DNA of 52,258 nucleotides from an uncultured Bacilli bacterium (GTDB taxonomy: Bacteria > Bacillota_I > Bacilli_A > RF39 > UBA660): the NCBI GenBank assembly GCA_947630055.1, contig CANRGA010000006.1, positions 1 to 52,258 of the forward strand, read 5' to 3'. Within the stretch, counting starts at the first letter, position 1, and each line of letters begins with the position of its first letter. Shown piece by piece: positions 16,323-26,211 of this stretch. The notes below the pieces were generated by a model. The model searched no databases and was not told the origin of the DNA. It was given only the letters and a program-made list of their open reading frames with translations. The position numbers and the translations under genes are program-made.

Positions 16323-16396
16323 TTAGCACTCATATATTGACAAGTGCTAAGCATAATATTATAATGTAATTAGCATTTGAATTTATCGAGTGCTAA
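16323..16396 (+). promoter_or_regulatory. hrcA operon promoter with two CIRCE operators
   Basis: The promoter is TTGACA (16337-16342), 17 bp, TATAAT (16360-16365). One CIRCE-like inverted repeat overlaps the -35 (TTAGCACTC at 16323-16331, AAGTGCTAA at 16342-16350, spacing 10 rather than 9). A second lies downstream (TTAGCATTT at 16370-16378, N9, GAGTGCTAA at 16388-16396), with a degenerate left arm. HrcA is known to bind CIRCE, so the operon is expected to be heat-inducible and self-repressed. Confidence 0.9.
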
Positions 16397-16411
16397 TTTG
16401 GTGGTGATGCC

Positions 16412-17428
16412 ATGATTATGGATGAAAGGAAAAAAGCATTATTAAAAGAAATTGTTGAAACATATGTTAAGACAATTAAACCTGTTGGTAGTAATTCTTT
16501 ATGTAAGAAGTTAAAATGCTCAAGTGCCACGATTAGAAATGAAATGGTAGCCTTAGAAAATATGGGTTACATTGAAAAAAATCATATATCTAGTGGCAGG
16601 GTTCCAAGTGAACTTGGGTATCGTTATTATGTAGAGAATTTAATGGAACCAAAAGATTTAACTGGAGAAGACATGTTAAAGTTGCAAACAATATTCTCTA
16701 ATAATGACTTACAAGTTAGTGATGCAGTTAGTAAGTGTCTAGAAATTATTAGTGATTTAACTAACTATACATCAATTGTATTAGGTAAGAGTAGTAACGA
16801 TAATTTGCTTAAGCAAATAAATGTTATCGCTTTGGATGAAAGAAGAATAATTGCGGTTGTTTGTACCGATAAAGGAATAGTCGAAAATAAGCAATTTGTT
16901 CTTGATACTAATACAGATGTTAGCGAAATAGTTAAAACTAGTGAAATAATCAATAAAATGTTGGTAGGAACACCAATTAACAAAGTAGCGGAAAAATTGG
17001 AATTTGAAATAAAGCCAATTATTGCCAAAAGAATTAAAGATTATGAAACAGTTTATAATATTTTCTACGATGCATTTAATGATTTTATAAAACATAATAC
17101 TAATATGCATGTATCCGGAAGAGTTAATCTTTTAAAAGAACCAGAATATGAAACAACGGAAGATATTAAAAGAATCGCATCAAAACTAGAAGATGATTCA
17201 TTTAAAGAAATGGTTAGTAATATAGATGGTGGCGAAAATTTACAAATCTATATTGGTAAAGATTCTAATTTTGATGATAATGTTACAGTTATAAAGAAGA
17301 AATATAAATCTGGTGGCGAAGAAGGAACAATTGCGATAATTGGTCCGAAAAGAATGGAATATGAAAGAGTTGTATCACTACTTAATTATATGGTAGATAA
17401 GATCGAGGGAAAAGATGAAAGAAAATAG
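16412..17428 (+). CDS. hrcA: Heat-inducible transcription repressor HrcA
   Basis: The 338-residue repressor binds CIRCE and controls the chaperone genes that follow. The N-terminal winged helix (about 1-75) has VETYVKTIKPVGSNSLCKK, SSATIRNEMVALENMGYI and SSGRVPSELGYRYYV. The GAF-like and dimerisation parts follow, with the C-terminal YKSGGEEGTIAIIGPKRMEYERVVSLLNY. GGTGGTGAT is the ribosome-binding site; ATG at 16412 or 16418 are both possible. It overlaps grpE by 14 bases. Confidence 0.95.
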   Translation: MIMDERKKALLKEIVETYVKTIKPVGSNSLCKKLKCSSATIRNEMVALENMGYIEKNHISSGRVPSELGYRYYVENLMEPKDLTGEDMLKLQTIFSNNDLQVSDAVSKCLEIISDLTNYTSIVLGKSSNDNLLKQINVIALDERRIIAVVCTDKGIVENKQFVLDTNTDVSEIVKTSEIINKMLVGTPINKVAEKLEFEIKPIIAKRIKDYETVYNIFYDAFNDFIKHNTNMHVSGRVNLLKEPEYETTEDIKRIASKLEDDSFKEMVSNIDGGENLQIYIGKDSNFDDNVTVIKKKYKSGGEEGTIAIIGPKRMEYERVVSLLNYMVDKIEGKDERK

Positions 17429-17951
17429 TGAAGAAAAAATTGAAACTTTGGATGATGTTGTAAAGAATGAAAAACATCCAAAGAAAGAAAAGAAAAATAA
17501 AGAAGTAGAAAAATTACAAGAAGAAAAAAGAGATTTAAATGATAAATTACTTAGAATATCTGCCGAAATGCAGAATATGCGTAAAAGATATGATGAAGAA
17601 ATAGCTAGAATGTATAAATATGAAGGAGAAGGTTTAATAAAAGAATTATTAAGCACCTTAGATAATTTTGAAAGAGCTATTTCGCAAGATGATGATAATT
17701 TAGAAGATGAATTATCTAAATTCTTAAGCGGATTTAAACTAATATATAGTGAGTTCCGTACTAAATTAGAGAGTAAGGGGTTAAGTGAGATAAAATGTCA
17801 AGATGAAGCATTTGATCCTACTTTTATGGAAGCCGTTTTAACGGAAAAAGTAGAAGGAAAAGAATCAGGTATAGTCATTGACGTTTTACAAAAAGGATAT
17901 AAATTTAATGATAAAGTGATAAGACCAGCAATGGTTAAAGTTAGTGAATAA
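17415..17951 (+). CDS. grpE: Nucleotide exchange factor GrpE
   Basis: The 178-residue co-chaperone releases ADP from DnaK. A charged N-terminal coiled coil (about 20-85) leads into the head domain with LLSTLDNFERAI, FDPTFMEAVLTE and the C-terminal VLQKGYKFNDKVIRPAMVKVSE, all family signatures. The start lies within the end of hrcA, implying coupled translation. Confidence 0.95.
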   Translation: MKENSEEKIETLDDVVKNEKHPKKEKKNKEVEKLQEEKRDLNDKLLRISAEMQNMRKRYDEEIARMYKYEGEGLIKELLSTLDNFERAISQDDDNLEDELSKFLSGFKLIYSEFRTKLESKGLSEIKCQDEAFDPTFMEAVLTEKVEGKESGIVIDVLQKGYKFNDKVIRPAMVKVSE

Positions 17952-17985
17952 TAATACTCTAAAAAAAGAAAGGAAATGATTAATT

Positions 17986-19806
17986 ATGAGTAAAATTATA
18001 GGTATCGATTTAGGAACAACTAATAGTTGTGTTGCTGTCCTTGAAGGTGGCGAACCAAAAGTTATTCCTAATAGTGAAGGAAATAGAACAACTCCTTCTG
18101 TAGTAGCCTTTAAAGGCGATGAAGAATTAGTTGGTGAAACTGCCAAAAGACAAGCAGTTACAAATGTAAAAAATACTATTTCTTCAATTAAAAGAAAAAT
18201 GGGAACTAGTGAAAAAGTTGAGGCTAATGATAAGAAATATACACCAGAAGAAATTAGTGCTAAAATCTTAGCTAAACTTAAAAGTGATGCTGAAAGTTAT
18301 TTAGGTGAAAAAGTTACTAAAGCTGTTATAACAGTTCCAGCATACTTTAATGATGCTGAAAGACAAGCAACTAAAAATGCTGGTAAAATAGCAGGCTTAG
18401 ATGTTGAAAGAATTATTAATGAACCAACTGCTGCAGCACTTGCATATGGACTAGATAAACAAGATAAATTACAAACTATCTTAGTTTATGACCTAGGTGG
18501 TGGTACATTTGATGTATCTATTCTTGAGTTAGGTGATGGTGTTTTTGAAGTTAAGTCAACAAGTGGTAATAATCGTCTTGGTGGTGATGACTTTGATGCA
18601 AGAATCAGTGATTATTTAGTATCTGAATTTAAAAAAGAACATGGCGTTGATTTATCTAAAGATAAAATGGCTATGCAAAGAATTAAAGATGCTGCAGAAA
18701 AAGCTAAAAAAGATTTATCTGGTATGACAACTGCGCAAATAAGTCTTCCATTTGTAGCTCAAAGTGATGAAGGACCATTACATATGGAAATGAGTCTTAC
18801 AAAAGCTAAATTTGAAGATTTATGTCGTGATTTATTTGATTCAACTCTTGAACCAGTAAGAAAAGCACTTAAAGATGCTAAACTTACAAATAAAGACATT
18901 GATAAAGTTATCTTAGTTGGTGGATCAACTCGTATACCATACATTCAAGAATTAGTTAAAAAAGAATTAGGTCAAGAACCAAATAAAGGTGTTAACCCTG
19001 ATGAAGTTGTTGCCATGGGTGCAGCTATTCAAGGTGGTGTATTAACTGGCGAAGTTGATGATATTGTCCTTCTAGATGTAACACCATTATCATTAGGTAT
19101 TGAAACACTTGGTAATGTTATGACTGTTTTAATTCCAAGAAATACAACTATTCCAACAAGTAAGAGTCAAGTATTTAGTACAGCTGCTGATAATCAACCT
19201 GCTGTTGATATTCATGTTTTACAAGGTGAAAGACCAATGGCTTATGACAACAAAACTTTAGGAAACTTCCAACTTACTAATATTCCACCTGCAAAAAGAG
19301 GAATACCACAAATCGAAGTTACCTTTGATATCGATGCTAATGGTATCGTTAATGTTAAAGCTAAAGATTTAGGTACAGGTAAAGAACAATCAATTACTAT
19401 TACTTCAAGTACTAACCTTTCTGATGATGAAATCGATAAGATGGTTAAAGAAGCTGAGGCTAATAAAGAAGCTGATGAAAAGCGTAAAGAAGAAGCAGAA
19501 GTTAGAAATAATGCTGATTCAATGATTTTCCAAACTGAAAAAGCTCTTGAAGATTTAGGCGATAAAGTTGATGCTAAAGATAAAGAAAAAGCTGAAGATC
19601 TAATTAAAGAATTAAAGAGTGAATTAGAAGGTAAGGATACTGATAAAATTAAAGAAAAAACCGAAGAATTATCTAAAGTAGCTATGGATTTAGCAGCAAA
19701 GGTATATCAAAATGCAAATCCAAATAATAATACTGAAACTGAAACTACAACTGAAGAAAAGCCAAAAAAAGATGGTGTAGAAGAAGCTACATTTGAAGAA
19801 AAATAA
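17986..19806 (+). CDS. dnaK: Chaperone DnaK (Hsp70)
   Basis: This 606-residue Hsp70 binds exposed hydrophobic peptides in an ATP cycle. The ATPase domain opens [18 protein letters not shown], with [14 protein letters not shown] and [14 protein letters not shown]. The substrate domain starts near 380 ([14 protein letters not shown]). The lid is helical and the end is an acidic tail, EEATFEEK. It lacks the 24-residue insertion of Gram-negative DnaK, as expected for Firmicutes. AAAGGAAATG is the ribosome-binding site. Confidence 0.98.
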   Translation: MSKIIGIDLGTTNSCVAVLEGGEPKVIPNSEGNRTTPSVVAFKGDEELVGETAKRQAVTNVKNTISSIKRKMGTSEKVEANDKKYTPEEISAKILAKLKSDAESYLGEKVTKAVITVPAYFNDAERQATKNAGKIAGLDVERIINEPTAAALAYGLDKQDKLQTILVYDLGGGTFDVSILELGDGVFEVKSTSGNNRLGGDDFDARISDYLVSEFKKEHGVDLSKDKMAMQRIKDAAEKAKKDLSGMTTAQISLPFVAQSDEGPLHMEMSLTKAKFEDLCRDLFDSTLEPVRKALKDAKLTNKDIDKVILVGGSTRIPYIQELVKKELGQEPNKGVNPDEVVAMGAAIQGGVLTGEVDDIVLLDVTPLSLGIETLGNVMTVLIPRNTTIPTSKSQVFSTAADNQPAVDIHVLQGERPMAYDNKTLGNFQLTNIPPAKRGIPQIEVTFDIDANGIVNVKAKDLGTGKEQSITITSSTNLSDDEIDKMVKEAEANKEADEKRKEEAEVRNNADSMIFQTEKALEDLGDKVDAKDKEKAEDLIKELKSELEGKDTDKIKEKTEELSKVAMDLAAKVYQNANPNNNTETETTTEEKPKKDGVEEATFEEK

Positions 19807-19812
19807 TAAATA

Positions 19813-19838
19813 TAAGGTTCTAGATAACTAGAACCTTA
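19813..19838 (+). repeat. Strong hairpin between dnaK and pepF without a T-run
   Basis: An 11-bp perfect stem (19813-19823 with 19828-19838) with loop ATAA follows the dnaK stop. There is no U-tract, so it is unlikely to terminate. It may stabilise the dnaK 3' end or mark a processing site that lowers pepF/dnaJ expression relative to dnaK. Confidence 0.5.
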
Positions 19839-19863
19839 ACTTTGTAAAAAGAAAGGTAAATGT

Positions 19864-21666
19864 ATGGCAAAGACAAGAAAAGATTTTAAAGATATATATA
19901 AATGGAATACTAAAGATTTATTTAATAGTGATGAAGAGTGTTTAAAAGAAATTAAAAAAATAGAAAAAGAATTACCCAAATATTCTAAATATGTTGGACA
20001 CATTTTAGATAGTGCGGATAGTTTATATGAATTATTAACTTTTGATATAAATTTATCAAGAGAAATAGAGAAGATATTTATCTATGCGCACATCAATAAT
20101 GATGCTGATACTAAAGACACTAAATATCAAGAATTATTTGGCTTGGCTAAAAATTTATATACTAAATATTTAGAAACTACCTCATTTATTGTGCCAGAGC
20201 TCATGGAAAGTGAATATGCAGTAGTAGAAAAATATTTGAATGAGAAAAAAGAATTACAAGAATTTACTAGAAATTTAAAACAAATTTATCGGGCTAAAAA
20301 ACATATTTTGAGTAAAGATGTGGAAAATGCTTTAAGTAATTATGCCAATTTAATGAGTTCACCTGATGAAATAATGGGTACATTAACTGATAGTGATTTT
20401 ACTTTTGATAGTATTATGGTTGATGGAAAAGAGACAGAACTTACCGAAAGTAATTATGCAATATATATAAGACATAATGATAGAGATGTCAGAAAACAAG
20501 CTTTTTTATCTTTATATAAAACTTATGCTCAATATAAAAACACTCTTGCGGTTATTTTAAAAAATGAAGTCGAAAAAAATGTTACTAGTGCTCGCCTTCG
20601 TAAATACAAAAATAGTTTAGAAGCATCACTTTTCCATGATGAAATTGATAGTAAAGTATATCATAATTTAATTACATCAATTCATAAACATTTACCTAGT
20701 TTGTATAAATATTGGCATTTAAAAAAGAAATTATTAAAAATAGATGAAATGCATTTGTATGATACTTATGCGGAAATTGATATTAAAGATGATAAAAAAT
20801 ATACTTATGAAGAAGCTAAAGATTTAGTTTTAGAAATAACTAAACCTTTGGGAGATACTTACGTTAAGGATTTAACAAACGCTTTTACTAATAGATGGAT
20901 AGATTCATGTAATAATGTTGGTAAAAGAGGAGGAGCTTATTGTACAGCTTGTTATGATGCTCATCCATATGTCTTAATGAGTTTTGAAGGTTTACTAAAT
21001 GATGTTTCAACTCTTGCTCATGAACTAGGTCATGCTATGCATTATTACTATGCGTGTGAGTCTCAAAAATATCAAGATTATAATTATAGTATTTTTGTGG
21101 CGGAGGTTGCTAGTCAAGTTAATGAAATTCTATTAAGTCGTTATTTACTTGATCATAGTAATAGTAAATTAGAGAAAATTAAAATAATTGATGATTTATT
21201 ACAAAAGTATAAAGCATCAATATTTAGACAAACAATGTTTGCGGAATTTGAATTATATATTCACGAATATACCGAAAATGGTGGTGTATTAACTTATCAA
21301 AATATGAGTGATAAATATTTAGAATTAAATAAAGAATATTTTGGTGATGATGTAGTAGTAGATGAAGAAATTAAATATGAATGGGAAAGAATACCTCATT
21401 TCTATATGGATTTTTATGTTTATCAATATGCTACTGGTTTTGCCGCAGCCATCTACCTTGCTAATCAAATCTATGAAGGTAATACTAAAGTAAGAGATAA
21501 TTATTTAGAATTTTTAAAATTAGGTTGTACGAAAAATCCAATTGATTCTCTTAAAGTTGCAGGTGTTGATATGACTAAAACAGAAGTATTTGACAATGCA
21601 ATTAAATTTATGGATGAATTAATAAGTGAGTATGACCATTTAATGGGAAGTGACGAAGATGAATAA
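19864..21666 (+). CDS. pepF: Oligoendopeptidase F (M3B metallopeptidase)
   Basis: The 600-residue cytoplasmic zinc peptidase cleaves oligopeptides of moderate length. The zinc motif HELGH is at 386-390 in [14 protein letters not shown], with the third ligand in [11 protein letters not shown]. The family C-terminal block [14 protein letters not shown] is present. Length is typical. Its position between dnaK and dnaJ is unusual; it overlaps dnaJ by 8 bases, so it should be induced with the heat-shock genes and could help clear peptides released by Lon and other proteases. Confidence 0.95.
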   Translation: MAKTRKDFKDIYKWNTKDLFNSDEECLKEIKKIEKELPKYSKYVGHILDSADSLYELLTFDINLSREIEKIFIYAHINNDADTKDTKYQELFGLAKNLYTKYLETTSFIVPELMESEYAVVEKYLNEKKELQEFTRNLKQIYRAKKHILSKDVENALSNYANLMSSPDEIMGTLTDSDFTFDSIMVDGKETELTESNYAIYIRHNDRDVRKQAFLSLYKTYAQYKNTLAVILKNEVEKNVTSARLRKYKNSLEASLFHDEIDSKVYHNLITSIHKHLPSLYKYWHLKKKLLKIDEMHLYDTYAEIDIKDDKKYTYEEAKDLVLEITKPLGDTYVKDLTNAFTNRWIDSCNNVGKRGGAYCTACYDAHPYVLMSFEGLLNDVSTLAHELGHAMHYYYACESQKYQDYNYSIFVAEVASQVNEILLSRYLLDHSNSKLEKIKIIDDLLQKYKASIFRQTMFAEFELYIHEYTENGGVLTYQNMSDKYLELNKEYFGDDVVVDEEIKYEWERIPHFYMDFYVYQYATGFAAAIYLANQIYEGNTKVRDNYLEFLKLGCTKNPIDSLKVAGVDMTKTEVFDNAIKFMDELISEYDHLMGSDEDE

Positions 21667-22777
21667 GAAAGATTATTATGAAACTCTTGGAGTATCTAAA
21701 AATGCCACTGATGAAGAAATCAAAAGAGCTTTTAGAGTTTTAGCTAAAAAATATCACCCAGATGTTAATAAAGAACCGGGTGCAGCTGAAAAATTTAAAG
21801 AAATAGGAGAAGCTTATCAAGTTTTATCAGACAAAAATAAAAGAGCACAATACGATCAATATGGCCATGCAGCATTCGAAAATGGCGGAGCATCTAACTT
21901 TGATATGGGTGATATCGATTTAGATGATATCTTATCAAGTATCTTTGGGGGAGGATTCAGTGGTTTTTCATCTTTCTCTGGCTTTGGCGGAAGAGAACGT
22001 GGCCGAAGTAGAGCAAGACGTGGTGATGATTTACTAATGCGTATTCATCTTACTTTTGATGAGGCTGTATATGGTTGTAAAAAAGATATAAAAGTGAGTG
22101 TTAATGAAGAGTGTGATGAATGTCATGGTACTGGTGGTTTTGGTGAAGCTACTTGTAGTATGTGTGGTGGTCTTGGCGTTGTAAGAGATGAACAAAGAAC
22201 ATTATTTGGTATTATGCAAACGCAAAAGACTTGTCCAAACTGTCGTGGTACTGGTAAAACATTTAAAGAAATTTGCTCTGCTTGCCGTGGTGAAGGAAGA
22301 GTAAAGAAAAATAAAACTTTAACCGTAACTATTCCAGCTGGTGTTGATAATGGTAGTCAACTTAGACTTTCTGGTAAAGGTGGTGCTGGTATTAATGGTG
22401 GTGAAAATGGTGATATTTATTTAGAGTTTAGTGTATCCGATCATAAATACTTTGAAAGACAAGATGATGATATTTACCTAGAAGTACCAGTAACAATTAC
22501 CGATGCTATTCTTGGTTGTAAAAAGGAAATACCTACACTTGATGGTAATGGTTATATTGAAATTAAACCAGGAACACAAAATTATACGAAATTAAAATTA
22601 AAAGGTAAAGGTATTAAAAATGCTAGTAATAAAACTACTGGTGATATGTATGTTGTTATAAATGTTATTATTCCAACTAAACTATCACGAAAACAAAAAG
22701 AGTTACTTAGTGAACTAGCAGATACTGATTTAGAGAGTGAACCAGAGTTTAGGGATTTTGAAAAAGCTTTAAAATAA
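21659..22777 (+). CDS. dnaJ: Chaperone DnaJ
   Basis: This DnaK co-chaperone of 372 residues has the J-domain ([14 protein letters not shown]...YHPDVNK with the HPD motif), a Gly/Phe/Ser-rich linker ([15 protein letters not shown]), and four zinc-finger repeats: [24 protein letters not shown] and CSACRGEG. Two C-terminal beta domains follow. The ATG at 21659 is favoured by GGAAGTGA upstream; a GTG at 21650 is the alternative. Confidence 0.96.
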   Translation: MNKKDYYETLGVSKNATDEEIKRAFRVLAKKYHPDVNKEPGAAEKFKEIGEAYQVLSDKNKRAQYDQYGHAAFENGGASNFDMGDIDLDDILSSIFGGGFSGFSSFSGFGGRERGRSRARRGDDLLMRIHLTFDEAVYGCKKDIKVSVNEECDECHGTGGFGEATCSMCGGLGVVRDEQRTLFGIMQTQKTCPNCRGTGKTFKEICSACRGEGRVKKNKTLTVTIPAGVDNGSQLRLSGKGGAGINGGENGDIYLEFSVSDHKYFERQDDDIYLEVPVTITDAILGCKKEIPTLDGNGYIEIKPGTQNYTKLKLKGKGIKNASNKTTGDMYVVINVIIPTKLSRKQKELLSELADTDLESEPEFRDFEKALK

Positions 22778-22801
22778 GAGAAGAAATTCTTTTATTTTTT
22801 T
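22773..22801 (+). terminator. Terminator of the heat-shock operon
   Basis: A 10-bp stem with one wobble (22773-22782 with 22787-22796), loop GAAA and a T-run. Confidence 0.75.
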
Positions 22802-22809
22802 AGTTTAAT

Positions 22810-22838
22810 TTGACAACATATTTGATATTTAATATAAT
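22810..22838 (+). promoter_or_regulatory. Consensus promoter of surface protein C
   Basis: TTGACA (22810-22815), 17 bp, TATAAT (22833-22838). There is no homopolymer in the spacer, in contrast to the promoters of proteins A and B. Confidence 0.8.
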
Positions 22839-22860
22839 TATTTATGAGGATTGATGCTAG

Positions 22861-24111
22861 ATGAAAGAGCCAATTTTAGTCAAATTAAAAATGAAAAAAG
22901 GTTATAAACGAAGTTTATCTTTTTTAAGTATCTTAATTATTGCTATTGCCTCTTTAGGAGTTGGTTATTTATTCTATGATAAAGTAATAAAAGCTGATAT
23001 TGAGGTTAATGGTGCTTTATCAATCAATTATATAAGTGGTAAAAGTTTTAATATAAAAAATAATGAAACTATTAAATTTTCGGTATCTAATGCTTCTGAT
23101 AAGGTTAATTATTATAATATTGGCTTTATGAAAATTAGAGGCGAAGGTACTTATAAAATTATGAATAATAATAAACTAGTTACTGAAGGTGCCTTAAGTA
23201 GTAGTGATGAAATAAGTACAGATTTTGTTAGTATTGATACTTTAGAAACTAAAGAATATACTATTCTAATTACTAATAAAGGAAAAGATAATTTAAAAGG
23301 ATCTTTAAATATTCGTCCCCAAGCAGGTGTAGTAAAAACATTTGCTGATACCATTTTAGAAAATGTTAAACCATCTGATGATGCTCTAACTAAAGTAGGA
23401 GAAGAAGCTGCTATTGAAGATGAAGGACTTATTAAAAATAGCGATGATTCTGGAGTTAGTTATTATTTTAGAGGCAATGTAAAAAATAATTATGTGTCTT
23501 TTGCTAATCTGACATGGCGTATTGTTAGAATTAATGGTGATGGTACAATTAGAATGATATTAGATGACATTATAAGTGAAAGTGCTAATTATAAGAATGA
23601 TGAATCTGAATCATTGTTATATCAAGATTCTTATATAAATACAGCCTTAGAAAATTGGTATCAAGAAAATTTAAGAAATTATACTAGTAATATTGCTACA
23701 ACTAATTATTGTAATGATATTAGTCATGATGATGCCAATAACTATTTACCTTATAGTAGAATTATGACTAATAAAATACCTACTTTAAATTGTTTAGGAA
23801 ATACCTTTAAAAATAATATTGGCATACTTTCTATTGATGAAGTTATTTTAGCGGGAGCTAGTCCAACTAATACTAATCAAAGTTATTATTTATATAATCC
23901 TAATATTAACGATGCTTGGTTTACTATGACAGGTTCAGGTGGTAGTGAAAAAGTTATAAATTTATTTGTAGCTGATGCTAATGGTAATATTAAAACAAAT
24001 ATTACTAGTAGTACTTATGAAAGAGTAAGACCAGTTATTAATTTAATAAAAAATACGGAAGTAACTGGTAATGGTACAATAGATAATCCTTATAAAGTTA
24101 TTACTAAATAA
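22861..24111 (+). CDS. Membrane-anchored surface protein C, DUF6273-like
   Basis: The 416-residue protein has a positively charged N-terminus and membrane anchor (about 17-40), a beta-rich domain (45-160), and a C-terminal domain starting with YYFRGNVKNNYVSFANLTWRIV and ending VRPVINLIKNTE (389-400) plus VTGNGTIDNPYKVI. This end matches the RPVFYLES...SGDGTKSNPYIL terminus of proteins A and B, so the three are distant relatives. Unlike A and B, the segment before the RPV motif has ordinary AT-rich composition. It is transcribed alone. An extracellular role is likely; the function is unknown. Confidence 0.65.
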   Translation: MKEPILVKLKMKKGYKRSLSFLSILIIAIASLGVGYLFYDKVIKADIEVNGALSINYISGKSFNIKNNETIKFSVSNASDKVNYYNIGFMKIRGEGTYKIMNNNKLVTEGALSSSDEISTDFVSIDTLETKEYTILITNKGKDNLKGSLNIRPQAGVVKTFADTILENVKPSDDALTKVGEEAAIEDEGLIKNSDDSGVSYYFRGNVKNNYVSFANLTWRIVRINGDGTIRMILDDIISESANYKNDESESLLYQDSYINTALENWYQENLRNYTSNIATTNYCNDISHDDANNYLPYSRIMTNKIPTLNCLGNTFKNNIGILSIDEVILAGASPTNTNQSYYLYNPNINDAWFTMTGSGGSEKVINLFVADANGNIKTNITSSTYERVRPVINLIKNTEVTGNGTIDNPYKVITK

Positions 24112-24113
24112 TA

Positions 24114-24142
24114 TTGTTAAGTGTAAACATATATGTTATAAT
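24114..24142 (+). promoter_or_regulatory. Promoter before the acidic membrane protein gene
   Basis: TTGTTA (24114-24119), 17 bp, TATAAT (24137-24142), about 90 bp before the next coding sequence. Confidence 0.6.
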
Positions 24143-24197
24143 AAGTGTCAATATTTGCTAATATTTATGTAAAGCAGATGTTAGGCACTTATTTTTA
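24143..24197 (+). other. Long-loop hairpin with T-run in the leader
   Basis: TAAGTGTC (24143-24150) can pair with GGCACTTA (24185-24192), which is followed by TTTTTATA. The loop holds a smaller ATATT/AATAT hairpin. It may terminate the upstream gene or act as a leader element or small RNA; the left arm sits near the likely transcription start, so its role is unclear. Confidence 0.35.
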
Positions 24198-24235
24198 TAT
24201 ACATTAAGTGTTAAAATAATTATGTGGTGATAAAT

Positions 24236-24847
24236 ATGAATTTTTTTAGAGATATTTATACATTTATTAAATGTTTAGGATTTGTGGATATAACATTTTT
24301 TATCGCGGTAATAACTTTATTAATTTTAATTGTAACGTTAATATACTTTATTAAAATAAATAAAGATGATCCTTTAGATGAAAATGATTTTTTCCCACCA
24401 GCAGGTAATAAGAAAGATGAGGATAATAAAAAGGATGAAATGATTAATAAGGTTGATAACACTGAAATAAAAGAAACAGATGAAAAAGTTAATAACGAAG
24501 AAATTACTTATAATGATGAAGAAGGAGAACTTTTAGATTTAGAAGGTTTAACCAAAAAATTGCAAGAAGATAAATTAGCGGGTAATTTGAGTTGTGATTC
24601 TTATGAAAAAGATCAAGAAGAAAAAGCTATTATTAGTTATGATGAGCTTTTACAAAGACAAAATAAATATGCTGTTAATTATGAAAAAGAAGAAATTATT
24701 GATGATTTAGTGGTAAAAAAAGTTGATTTAAATGACTTAGTAAATAAAGATGAACAAGTAAAGATTAAAGAAGTAAGAGTTATAAGTTATGAAAAAGAAG
24801 AAGCATTTTTAAATGCTTTAAAAGAACTTAATAGTTTATTAAATTAA
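24236..24847 (+). CDS. Membrane-anchored acidic protein of unknown function
   Basis: The 203-residue protein has one membrane helix (about 16-38) after a short hydrophobic start and then a Lys/Glu/Asp-rich, probably coiled-coil tail with PPAGNKKDEDNKKDE and repeated EKEE patterns. Residues 25-203 should be mostly cytoplasmic if the short N-terminus is outside. The ATG at 24236 follows GTGGTGAT; an in-frame GTG at 24224 is less likely. It lies directly upstream of mtaB and is probably cotranscribed. No family is recognised. Confidence 0.55.
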   Translation: MNFFRDIYTFIKCLGFVDITFFIAVITLLILIVTLIYFIKINKDDPLDENDFFPPAGNKKDEDNKKDEMINKVDNTEIKETDEKVNNEEITYNDEEGELLDLEGLTKKLQEDKLAGNLSCDSYEKDQEEKAIISYDELLQRQNKYAVNYEKEEIIDDLVVKKVDLNDLVNKDEQVKIKEVRVISYEKEEAFLNALKELNSLLN

Positions 24848-24859
24848 AGGGTGGTTAAA

Positions 24860-26119
24860 GTGAAGTTTTATATTGAAACTTTTGGTTGTAAAGTAAATAC
24901 TTATGAATCAAATTATATTAAAGAGTCACTTTTAAAAAGTGGTTTTCTTTTTGTACCTGAAATGCCAAATGCAGATATTATTATTATTAATACATGTACA
25001 GTTACTAATACAGCTGATAGTAAATGTAAGAAATTTGTTAGAAGAGTAAGAAGAGAAAATCCTAAAAGTATTTTAGTAGTAGTGGGCTGTAGTGTTCAAA
25101 ATAATTTTACTGAATATCAAGATATGAATATCGATATTCTTTTAGGTAATATAGGTAAATCTAAATTACCAGAAATTATTAAAAATTATTTACAAACCAA
25201 AGAAAAATATAATTATTATGAACAAACACGCGATTTATCATTTGAAGATATGGTCATTAATGATTTTGATCATACGAGAGCATTTATCAAAATTCAAGAT
25301 GGTTGTGATAATTTTTGTTCTTATTGTATAATTCCATTTATGCGTGGTAAATGTCGAAGCAAAGATTTTGAAGAAATAAGAAAAGAAGCTAATGACTTAG
25401 TTAGTACTCATCATCATGAAATAGTTTTAACGGGTATTCATACGGGTTCTTATAATTGCGAAGGTAAAGATTTAGTTGACGTTATTAATGAGTTATCTAA
25501 AATAAATGGTTTAGATCGTATTAGACTTTCTAGTGTGGAAATAACTGAACTTAATGATAAATTTATGAATATGTTAAAGGTAAATGATAAATTCTGTAAT
25601 CATTTACATATCCCACTACAAGCAGGGAGTGATAATACTTTAAAGAAAATGAATCGTAAATATGATATGAATTATTTCTTTAATAAAATAAATGAAATTA
25701 GAAAAATAAGACCAGATATTTCTATAACAACAGATATAATAGTAGGATTTCCTGAAGAGACTGATAGTGATTTTGAAGAAACTTATGAAAATGCTAAAAA
25801 ATTAAAATTTAGTAAAATTCATGTATTTCCATATTCTAAAAGGAATGGAACAAAAGCTAGTTTAATGAAAGAAGTATCATCTACCGAAAAAACTAATCGA
25901 GTTCATAAGTTGTTAGATCTTTCAAATATATTAGAACAAGAATATGCTGAAAAGTTTATTGGTAGGGATGTTGATGTTTTAATTGAAGAGGTTCATGATA
26001 ATGAAAGTGTTGGTCATACTTCTAATTATTTAAAAGTAGTAATTCCTAAAAAATTAATAAAAAATAAAATATATAAAGTTAAATATGAATTAAATGTAAA
26101 AGAAACAGTTAATAATTAA
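24860..26119 (+). CDS. mtaB: tRNA N6-threonylcarbamoyladenosine methylthiotransferase MtaB
   Basis: This radical-SAM enzyme adds a methylthio group to t6A37 of ANN-decoding tRNAs. The N-terminal domain holds three cluster cysteines (C10 in ETFGCKVN, then NTCTVT and GCSVQ). The radical-SAM motif is C149-x3-C153-x2-C156 in GCDNFCSYCIIPFMRG. HLHIPLQAGSD and the C-terminal TRAM-like region follow. The sequence ETFGCKVN and the overall pattern fit MtaB rather than MiaB. The start is taken as GTG 24860, 7 bases after AAAGGGTGG; GTG 24851 would lie within that site. Confidence 0.9.
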   Translation: MKFYIETFGCKVNTYESNYIKESLLKSGFLFVPEMPNADIIIINTCTVTNTADSKCKKFVRRVRRENPKSILVVVGCSVQNNFTEYQDMNIDILLGNIGKSKLPEIIKNYLQTKEKYNYYEQTRDLSFEDMVINDFDHTRAFIKIQDGCDNFCSYCIIPFMRGKCRSKDFEEIRKEANDLVSTHHHEIVLTGIHTGSYNCEGKDLVDVINELSKINGLDRIRLSSVEITELNDKFMNMLKVNDKFCNHLHIPLQAGSDNTLKKMNRKYDMNYFFNKINEIRKIRPDISITTDIIVGFPEETDSDFEETYENAKKLKFSKIHVFPYSKRNGTKASLMKEVSSTEKTNRVHKLLDLSNILEQEYAEKFIGRDVDVLIEEVHDNESVGHTSNYLKVVIPKKLIKNKIYKVKYELNVKETVNN

Positions 26120-26137
26120 TTTACTGTTTCTTTTTTA
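26101..26137 (+). terminator. mtaB terminator
   Basis: AGAAACAGT (26101-26109) pairs with ACTGTTTCT (26123-26131), followed by a T-run. The stop codon lies in the loop. Confidence 0.75.
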
Positions 26138-26211
26138 GTGTCTACTTTACATAAAATTTATGTGTTTTTTTAATAATTTATAGTATAATTATAATGTAGG
26201 AAGTGATATTT

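Noticed and set aside
19813-19838. Terminator after dnaK
   Set aside because: The stem is strong but there is no T-run after it, so it was listed as a hairpin only.
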